Of a DNA stretch of 64,000 nt, positions 58,911 through 64,000 are shown one piece after another. How positions within the stretch are numbered: the stretch's first letter is position 1; every line of letters starts with the position of its first letter. The notes beneath the pieces were generated by a model. That model was not told the origin of the DNA and ran no database searches. It saw nothing but the letters and a program-made list of their open reading frames with translations. A program made the position numbers and the translations under genes. The stretch comes from Stipa capillata (taxonomy: Eukaryota; Streptophyta; Magnoliopsida; Poales; Poaceae): the NCBI GenBank assembly GCA_019208055.1, contig JAGXJF010000041.1, positions 1-64,000 on the forward strand, read 5' to 3'.

Positions 58911-59505
58911 GAGGACTTGACAATATTTGTGATGAATATGTTGCCATCTTATGTGGAGTTGACTCTTTTGGTTGCATGAATTCAAGGTTGGAATTATTTG
59001 CAATATGTTTGATTGTTTGAGTTTCTCAATTTGTCTCAAGGAAAAATTGAGTGAATGAAGGATTTTTCTCGACTGAATTGGGTCAAGTTGAAGACTTGTG
59101 CTCGCAACGTTTTGCTTGGTCTATTGTGTGCAGGTGCGAGTTGGGTGCGGCGATGGTTCGGCCATATGGACCGGCATGATAGCTTGGAGGGCTGAGATGC
59201 GGTCAAGGAGGTGGCGACGACATCGTGCGGCTTAAAAGCATGTACACGGATGACAAGAAAGCGGGTGGAGACGAGACGTGAGGACCAAGTCAGTGCGAGG
59301 GCGTTTTGGTAAAAACGCGGAAACCACCAAAGCTCAACTAAGAAACTGCGGCGGCGGCCGGAAGCGGTTTAGGGTTGGTAGCTTAGGGTGGAAGGAAAAT
59401 CGGGTGGTGGCTAAGCTATTTAGGCGCTTTGTGATGCGTGCTAGGTAGTTTAGGCCCATTAGGGCATGAGGCCCAAGAGTGGAAGAGGGGGTTGTCCCTC
59501 CCCAC

Positions 59506-59513
59506 TATAAATA
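59506..59513 (+). promoter_or_regulatory. TATA box of the Copia LTR
   Basis: TATAAATA in the context 'cccactataaatagatg', about 1.1 kb before the LTR end. Confidence 0.6.
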
Positions 59514-60189
59514 GATGATGAGGGTTTTCTTAACCCTAAACCCTTTTGATTAGCTTTAGAGAGCTGCACTTGATGAAGTGCTTTGCCTAGATGAGAGGCT
59601 TGTAAACCCAAGAAAAAACCCACGAAAATTCAATACAAAAAGATTTCCTCAATCCCTATGTGTTCTTGAGTCACTCTCTCTTTGAAGGTTTTGGATTTTC
59701 GTTTTCTTGCTTTTCTTATGGATTGATCTGTGGTATGGCAAGTAAGTGATGGGAAGATCATCTCTATACTGATCCCATCCAAGCATATCAAGGATTCAAC
59801 CTTTCCCTCCTCTATTTTGAGTTTTCCTTGAGAAAATGGCAAGAAAAGTGATTTTCGTGATTGATCTTTGTAGAGGGGTTAATCCAATGGTTTGGGACTT
59901 GGAATAGGTTGCTGGGACATGTGAGATGACACCATATTGATTTCAGATCAAGATTCCTCACGAGCTTCTTTTTCTCCCAAAATTTCTCTTTTTCTCACTT
60001 CTAGGGCTGATTGGAGAAAAGAGGGTAAAGGTCTTGACTTGAGAAGTTTTTATGGAGATCAACACTTGATTTAGACTCACAAGACCTTCCTACACCTCTC
60101 TGTCAAATTTGGTTTGATTTGGTTGGGTAGATTTTGAATTGGTTCAAAAATTGGATCGAAATCTCAGTTCTGGACTAATCTGCCTTGTC

Positions 60190-60272
60190 ACTCAGCTGAG
60201 ACACTCAGCTGAGTCATCCAGCTGAGACTCAGCTGAGACACTCAGCTGAGTCACCCAGCTGAGACTCAGGTG
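60190..60272 (+). repeat. Array of CTCAGCTGAG palindromes in the LTR
   Basis: The 10-bp palindrome CTCAGCTGAG occurs four times (about 60191, 60204, 60229 and 60241), with two further CAGCTGAG words between. A related array with CAGCTGTGTCAC lies at 60418-60456. Confidence 0.9.
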
Positions 60273-60628
60273 TGAACTGTTGTTGCTGCTTCGGACGTTC
60301 ACTGTTTTGGTCATAACTTTTGCGTCCGAACTCGGAATTCAGTGATCTTGGACTCGTTTCGAAGCTATCGACGAGCTCCACGTCACCAAGAACTTTTGGG
60401 AGCTTTTCCACTAAACCAGCTGTGTCACCCAGCTGTGTGACACAGCTGTGTCACCGGTGTGAGCCACTGTTGGCACAGTTTTGAGGTGTTTTGTCGAGTT
60501 ATTTTTCGCTGCGTCTTTTCTGTCACTTACAGTAGCACCTTAGTTGCTATTTGTATTTGAATTTGAAAAAGAAATTTCAAGAAACCGACATTCACCCCCC
60601 GTCTGTCGGAAACCACCGATCCAACAAG

Positions 60629-60640
60629 TGGTATCAGAGC
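60629..60640 (+). other. Primer-binding site (initiator tRNA-Met)
   Basis: TGGTATCAGAGC, two bases after the LTR end. It is complementary to the 3' end of plant initiator methionine tRNA, as in most plant Copia elements. Confidence 0.9.
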
Positions 60641-60682
60641 CCGGTCTCGCTTCTCTATAAGCTTTGACCGGCTTTGCGAGCC

Positions 60683-63631
60683 ATGGCTTCTCACGGATAC
60701 TCGACTCGTCCTCCTGTCTTCAATGGCACGGACTGGGAGTTCTGAAAAAATCGAATGAAAATCTTTATCCAGTCAGAGGGGTTTGCTATTTGGAAAATCA
60801 TTGAAAGTGACTTTGCTCTTCCTGCCGAAGTGACGACTGCAAATCAGGTTGATGTTGAAAACAATTGCAAAGCCATCAGCTATTTGCTTTCTGGTTTGGA
60901 TAGGAAGGAGCACGAGCGGGTTGCTCATCTTGATACCGCTCACAAGATCTGGTCGACCTTGATCACCTATCATGAGGGGTCCGACCAAGTCAAGATTGCT
61001 CGAGCGGATCAATACAAAGTTGAATACAATCGCTTTGAGCAACGCTCTGGGGAATCAATTTCTGAGCTTTTTGAGAGATTTGAAAGAATTGTGAATAAGC
61101 TCAGGAGTGTGGGAGTGAGGTACTCTGACTCAGAGATGGCTAGGCATGTGTTGAACACATTAGAGCCTGCTTTTGAAGTGCGGAAGATTGCCATCCAAGA
61201 GTCCGCCAATCTTGCCACTCTCACACTCGATCACCTGTTCTCCAAGCTCTCTACTCATGAGATCACTTCGGAAAACAGAAATGGTTCAAAGACCAAGACT
61301 TTGGCTCTTGTTGGGAACACTTCCTCGGATCCATCGGGGATAGTGTCTCCTAGTGTCAACTCTGACACTTGCATGATTTCTTCTTCCTCTGGACTGTCTC
61401 TTGCAGCCTTGTCTTCTTTGTCTGATGATCAACTTGAGTCTCTTCCCGAGGATGAGCTCGTGTTATTTGCAAAACGCTTCTCTGGGGCATACAAGAATGT
61501 GAGAAATAGGAGAAGGAAATCCTCGGACATCACTTGCTATGGATGTGGTGAGAAAGGCCACATTAGATCCGAGTGTCCTAATCCTAAAGAGAGAAACAAG
61601 TTTGCCTCTAAGTTTCAGGACAAGAGAAGGAACAACTTTGGATCAAGGCCCAAGATGCGTGAGGCGGAGAAGAATCTTCGTCGAGCTCTCGCCGCTTTTG
61701 GAGATAGCGACAATAGCTCCAACTCTTCTTCATCTTCCTCTTCTTCAAGCGAGGATGAACCGGAACCACCCAAGCACAAGAAGAAAGAGAAGAAGAAGGT
61801 CGAACATGGCTTCACCGGCATGTGCTTCATGGCGAGATCCGAAGAAGAGAGCGACGACGAAGATCTTGAAAGCGATGTAAGTTGCACTTTCGATGAGCTC
61901 AGTGTTAGGCATGATAAACTGCTTGATATGTTTGATGTGCAAAATGATGCCTTGTTTGCTTCAATCAAGAAATCTAAAGACCTGACTAAGAAAGTTAATT
62001 CTCTTACACTAGAAATTGCTAAACTGAAAAGTAATGAGGATGAGTGTGCTAGTTGTGATGTTTTACACAAAGAATTCCATGAAGCTAAAGATGCTCATGC
62101 TAGTGTAAGTGAATTGCTTAAGTCATCCATGATTGAAATTGATAAACTTAAGTCGAGCCCTTGCTCCTTTTGCACTTCTAAGGATGATGACTTAAACTCT
62201 CTGAAGAAAGAAATTGACATGCTTAAGGCTTCACATGCTAGTTTGCCTTCTTGTGGATCTCTAGGATGTTCCTCTAGCTTAGCACCTAGGATGAGTTGAA
62301 TGAGATGAAATTGTGCTTCGCTCTAGGTTTCATGTTGCATATATTTGTCATCCAGGAGCTTATGATCTATAAGGACAATCTAGCCAAGCTTAAAACTGTT
62401 TATCTTGCTGGTTGCATTGCTTACTCATTTCATGCTAATGAACTCAAGAATGCTAAGAATCAACTTGCTAGCACTCAAGAATCTTCCCCATGTTTAAGAT
62501 GCAAGTATTTGGAAGGTAGAAATAAAGAATTGAATCAATCTGTGCTTGAAATGAGAAGGCCAGTGTGTGATAAATGCTCTGAACTAGTTGAAGAAAATCA
62601 GGACCTAGGAAGACACATCTCTGAACTTTACAGAAAACTTACTTTGGCTAATGCTACCGCTTCTAAGCTACCTGTTGATGTTTCTCATGCTATGTCCTCT
62701 ACTTGCTCATTTTGCCATGAACTTGAGAATGATGTTTCTGCTATGCATGCTGCATTTAGAGAGAGGTTTAAGAAAACAGTAGCTGAAACATGTAGCATTA
62801 CTTGTGTGTCTTGTGAGTCTCTAAAACTTGAACTAGGAGCATACAAAGAAAAATATGAGAAAGCTGTTAGAGTGTCAGCCTCAGGAGCTTGTCACATGTG
62901 CTTCTTTGCTTAGGGAAGTTGACTACCTCAAGAAAACTTTGGAGAGATTTTCTGGAGGTAGAAAAGAACTTAACATGATCTTAGACAAGTCTAGAGTTAG
63001 CTCAGGCAAAGGTCTAGGTTTTAATCATGTGGAAGAAAATAAGAATCATCCTCCTCATCCCATTGGTTCTCTTGGTAGAGGCTTAATTGCAATAGCTCAG
63101 GGGGAGAGGGGAACAGTGTTTAAGTCAGGTGGTTATCTAGATTCACCGCTTAAGGACAAGAGTGCTTCAGCTTCAGTTGGTGCTACCTCGCATAGGGTAA
63201 AATACCAATGCACTCATTGTCATAAGGATGGTCACCTAGTTGAGTTCTGCTTTCGACGTCTCAAGGAGGAGCGTCGTGACCGTGTTCGTGCCCTTAGGGG
63301 TATTCAACGACGCAACAATGCGTTGAGTGCTCCTAAGACACACACGAGGCCTCAACATGTTGAGGTTTCCGGTGGCTCTAGCAGGCGACAGGGTTTAGGT
63401 CGCTTAGAGTTTTCTCGCCGTCCTCTTGGAGGTGGTTCACGTGTTCCGGTGCGTGACATTCCTCCGCGGCGGGGTCTAGGTCAGGGTCGTAGAGTTGCTC
63501 AAGGTGTTGCATTGCATACTAATCACTCACGATCTTTTGTTCCTTTTCAGCGAGTGACTCAGTACTGGATTCGAAAATCCTTGCTTACTAACCCCAGTAC
63601 TGAGCCCACTCGTTTTCGGTCTTTTGTATAG
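60683..63631 (+). pseudogene. Copia (SIRE/Maximus-like) gag, with premature stop and frameshifts
   Basis: The natural start is ATG 60683 (MASHGYSTRPPVFNGTDWEF). A TGA at 60743-60745 stands where the family has Trp, so only a downstream ATG (60755) opens the main frame. Seen in order: the gag capsid-like part (RKEHERVAHLDTAHKIW, FERIVNKLRSVGVRYSD), a CCHC knuckle at 61534-61575 (CYGCGEKGHIRSEC), a Ser run with an acidic/Lys-rich tract, coiled-coil-like repeats, and a second CCHC at 63209-63250 (CTHCHKDGHLVEFC). The frame shifts by one near 62290 and back near 62880, and a TAG at 63629-63631 separates it from pol. Gag would build the virus-like particle. The copy is disabled. Confidence 0.85.
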
Positions 63632-64000
63632 GTTGGCCGGCGAGGGTTGGTGAACATGTGGCTCGTTGATTCCGGGTGTTCACGTCACATGACCGGAAGC
63701 TCAAAATGGTTCACCTCCCTCAACAAGACGTCCGGTGATGAGTACATCACTTTTGGAGATGACTCCCGTGGACGTGTGACACACAAGGGCGCAGTGCGAG
63801 TCAACAACAACAACATTCTCAAAGATATTGCCCTTGTGAGTAAACTGAAATACAACCTCATTTCTGTTTCACAGCTCATTGATGATGATTATGAGGTGTG
63901 TTTTAAGAAGAATGGATGTCGTGTTCTTGACTCTTCGGGTGCACTTGCTTTTGGTATTTCTCGTCCCGGTAGAGTTTTTGCTGCTGAGTTTAGCTCTTCT
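63632..64000 (+). pseudogene. Copia protease and pre-integrase start of pol, cut by the window edge
   Basis: It is in the same frame as the last part of gag, after the TAG. It reads MWLVDSGCSRHMTGSSKW with the aspartic protease site DSG, then ITFGDDSRGRVTHKG, and LKYNLISVSQLIDDDY, which leads into the GAG-pre-integrase region. It is open to the window end. Integrase, RT and RNase H would lie beyond 64000. Whether this is truly a pseudogene depends on whether the TAG is bypassed. Confidence 0.85.

Larger units (their letters stand above)
58920..60626 (+). repeat. 5' LTR of a SIRE/Maximus-like Copia element
   Basis: The right end is fixed by 'ccaaca' at 60621-60626, directly followed by the primer-binding site. 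A core promoter TATAAATA lies at 59506-59513. The left end is an estimate because the 3' LTR is outside the window; LINE similarity ends near 58900. An LTR of about 1.7 kb would suit this Copia lineage. Confidence 0.65.

Noticed and set aside
1..64000. CRISPR arrays, operons, tRNA or rRNA genes
   Set aside because: The window is plant nuclear DNA. The tandem repeats seen lack CRISPR spacing, and I recognised no tRNA or rRNA by eye; a tRNA scan was not possible.

Overview
The window looks like a repeat-rich intergenic and genic stretch of a grass (Poaceae) nuclear genome. It has multi-exon genes with GT-AG introns, and nested Gypsy and Copia LTR retrotransposons. It also has L1-type LINE fragments, foldback MITEs, a Harbinger-type element, a MULE carrying a plant mobile domain, and LTR types familiar from cereals. 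Two cellular genes are well supported. The rest is mostly transposon sequence at different stages of decay. The species cannot be named from what is seen.

Layout. 1-10.3 kb is a Tat-lineage Gypsy array (three LTR copies, degenerate gag and protease) with a 4.83-kb solo LTR of Tekay type inserted in the protease. 10.3-12.3 kb is a decayed MULE with a SWIM-type transposase end and a plant mobile domain ORF. 12.3-15.4 kb is a minus-strand Gypsy fragment. 15.4-22.9 kb is an Athila-like Gypsy element with both LTRs, a gag/protease remnant and an env-like remnant. 22.9-28.1 kb has little recognisable content: a purine-rich tract, a GC-rich island, a minisatellite and a foldback MITE.

29.0-37.6 kb holds a plus-strand gene for an MCAfunc/MLKL_NTD-type domain joined to a receptor-like cytoplasmic Ser/Thr kinase. 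Its middle is loaded with a LINE, a chimeric Gypsy element with perfect 5-bp target duplications, and a hAT-like MITE. 38-45.8 kb has a MITE, two LINE fragments, one short hypothetical ORF and a 1.3-kb Harbinger-like element with GC-rich cargo. 46.35-51.41 kb is a complete six-exon gene for APH-1, the gamma-secretase subunit, with one GC-AG intron and a 2.6-kb first intron containing a 71-bp minisatellite. 52.3-53.3 kb is a long-TIR (Pack-MULE-like) element. 53.58-55.24 kb is a minus-strand solo LTR of an Angela-like Copia element. 56.7-58.9 kb is a LINE reverse-transcriptase pseudogene. From about 58.9 kb to the window edge is the 5' part of a SIRE/Maximus-like Copia element (LTR, PBS, gag, start of pol).

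The genes do not form an operon-like unit. What ties the window together is insertion history: four insertions can be closed to the base by TSDs and terminal sequences (TCCAA, AATTC, GGAAG, and the 3-bp TAA of the Harbinger element).
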